18,618 bases of DNA, taken from the NCBI GenBank assembly GCA_949284615.1, contig CASDWL010000035.1:1-18618 (forward strand), read 5' to 3'. Made by a program: the position numbers and the translations under genes. Positions 17,566 through 18,618 of the stretch are shown here, in pieces (position 1 is the stretch's first letter; every line of letters begins with the position of its first letter). Source of the DNA: an uncultured Mycoplasma sp. GTDB lineage: Bacteria > Bacillota_I > Bacilli_A > Mycoplasmatales > Metamycoplasmataceae. Under the pieces are notes generated by a model. It searched no databases. It saw only the letters and a program-made list of their open reading frames with translations, and was not told the DNA's origin.

Positions 17566-18426
17566 ATGAATTTTACATTTGAAATAAAAAAAGAATTAAT
17601 TTTCAAAAAAATGAATAAAGAGCAAATAAAAGCTTTCAGTCAGGGTATTTTATTGTCTAATGTAAAATTAGACCAAAATATAAAAATACAATTTAATAAT
17701 AAAGAATTTTTAGATAAAATCATTGAGTTATTTGACCAAATTAAAATACCTTACACACAAAATAAAAATTTTGTATTAGTAGATACCAAATATTGCAAAA
17801 TGCAAATTATAGATAAATATGCCCCTTTTTATTTTTCTGGTATATTTATTTCTTCAGGCTCTATATCTAATTTAAATTCTTCTTCTTATCATTTAGAAAT
17901 CAGTTTTAAATCAGAAAAAATTTGAGATTATGTTTTAGATTATGCAAAAAAACATATTACATTTAATAAAATTAAAAACAAAAATAATTATGTTTTATAT
18001 TTAAAAAAAAATGAAGCAATATCAGATTTTTTACAGATTATAGGAGCTCAAAAGTCTTACTTTCAGTTTATAGATTCTATTATTGAAAGAGATTTTAAAA
18101 ATCAAATTACTAGAATATTTAATCTAGACATTCATAATCAAAATAGATTAGTAGATTCTAATATTTCTTTTAAAGAAAATTACCAATATATTATTGATAA
18201 TAATTTATTAAATAAATTTAAACCAATGGAATTAGAATTCTATAAATTCAAAAAAGCTAATGAATTTTTATCATTATCTCAATTAAGTGAAGAGTTTTAT
18301 AAATTTAAAAAAATAAAAAAAACTAAAAGTGGATTAAATCATTGATTGATTAAATTAAGGAACATATGTGAAGAGCATATAAACATGATAAATTATCAGA
18401 AAGCCAATAATGATAATGATAAATAA
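17566..18426 (+). CDS. whiA: DNA-binding protein WhiA
   Basis: WhiA is a two-domain protein conserved in Gram-positive bacteria and mollicutes; roles in cell division and gene control are known elsewhere. The 286-residue product has the LAGLIDADG-like N-terminal domain, with FSGIFISSGSISN and SYHLEISF matching RGAFLAGGS and YHLEI of the family. The C-terminal helix-turn-helix region contains NRLVDSN and LSLSQLSEEF followed by KTKSGLNHWLIKL. I chose ATG 17566 because MNFTFEIKKEL aligns with the usual MSFSxEVKxEL. An in-frame ATG at 17551 would directly abut the 5S T run. Neither has a clear Shine-Dalgarno sequence. Confidence 0.92.
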
Positions 18427-18457
18427 TACATTTTTAATGAAATTTGATAAAATAATG

Positions 18458-18474
18458 TTGTGTTATTTACACAA
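18458..18474. repeat. Small inverted repeat after whiA
   Basis: TTGTGT and ACACAA pair around the loop TATTT. It lies 32 bases after the whiA stop. No T run follows on the + strand, so a terminator role is weak. The rest of 18427-18541 shows nothing I can name. Confidence 0.3.
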
Positions 18475-18541
18475 ATAACTCATAATAGTAAAAACATTAA
18501 CTTAATAAAATAATTTGAATATTAAATTTATTGTTAAGTAA

Positions 18542-18564
18542 AAATCAAAAGTCCCACTTGATTT
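18542..18564 (-). terminator. Hairpin after the clipped - strand gene
   Basis: AAATCAA and TTGATTT pair around AAGTCCCAC; an alternative fold extends the stem with AAGT/ACTT. On the - strand the stem ends in a T-rich stretch. It begins 11 bases after the stop of the partial - strand frame, fitting an intrinsic terminator. Confidence 0.45.
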
Positions 18565-18575
18565 CAAAAAAATAA

Positions 18576-18618
18576 TTAAAAAGTATTTGCGAATTCAATA
18601 GCACTCATTAGTTTACCA
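18576..18618 (-). CDS. Possible 3' end of a gene entering from the right
   Basis: On the - strand a frame open at the window edge ends in GKLMSAIEFANTF and TAA at 18576-18578. Only 13 residues are visible, too few to identify. The hairpin immediately downstream supports a real gene end. It could be chance. Confidence 0.3.
   Translation of the reverse strand, partial: GKLMSAIEFANTF

Noticed and set aside
16791..17606. - strand frames opposite the repeat region and across the 5S gene
   Set aside because: One mirrors the repeats and the other runs through the 5S rRNA, so neither is a gene.
18427..18618. Insertion-sequence end at the right edge
   Set aside because: A short inverted repeat and a partial frame are visible but no transposase motif or target-site duplication.

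Overview
The window comes from an AT-rich mollicute that reads TGA as tryptophan. In-frame TGA codons fall at conserved Trp positions in argS, pgi, tsaE, the S4-domain gene and a secreted peptidase, and many genes stay open only under genetic code 4. This points to a mycoplasma in the broad sense. I cannot fix the genus. All coordinates below use code 4.

Left edge (1-2741, + strand): a coiled-coil protein cut by the window start overlaps by one base a 624-codon tandem AAA+ ATPase. The ATPase has a degenerate Ycf46-like N-terminal AAA domain joined to a ClpB-type second AAA domain. Its frame is broken once, at a run of six T. This pair is the least familiar machinery in the window.

Centre (2795-11117, - strand): a tightly packed housekeeping operon reads right to left: dnaN, S4 protein YaaA, argS, rpoE (delta), a small two-helix membrane protein, tsaE, tsaB and tsaD. 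The last three make the t6A tRNA modification. Upstream of dnaN lie three similarly oriented DnaA-box-like sites and a 76-nt SRP RNA. Beyond these is a second - strand group: an OmpR-like winged-helix regulator with a receiver-like N-terminus, an S1-domain protein and pgi.

Right part: recO (+) diverges from the regulator gene and converges on an alpha/beta hydrolase that sits just behind tRNA-Trp(CCA). Between tRNA-Trp and 5S rRNA lies an accessory block with two divergent surface/secreted genes. One is a decayed ADP-ribosyltransferase-like lipoprotein carrying a (TA)n tract near its signal peptide. The other is a large M64 (IgA-protease family) metallopeptidase with Lipoprotein_17-like repeats, a C-terminal membrane anchor and one frameshift. 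whiA follows the 5S gene, and the right edge clips the 3' end of a - strand gene next to a hairpin.

Three of the four frame breaks in genes of this window fall in short T runs, so base-calling error, phase variation and true decay all have to be considered. No CRISPR array, complete insertion sequence or prophage gene was seen.
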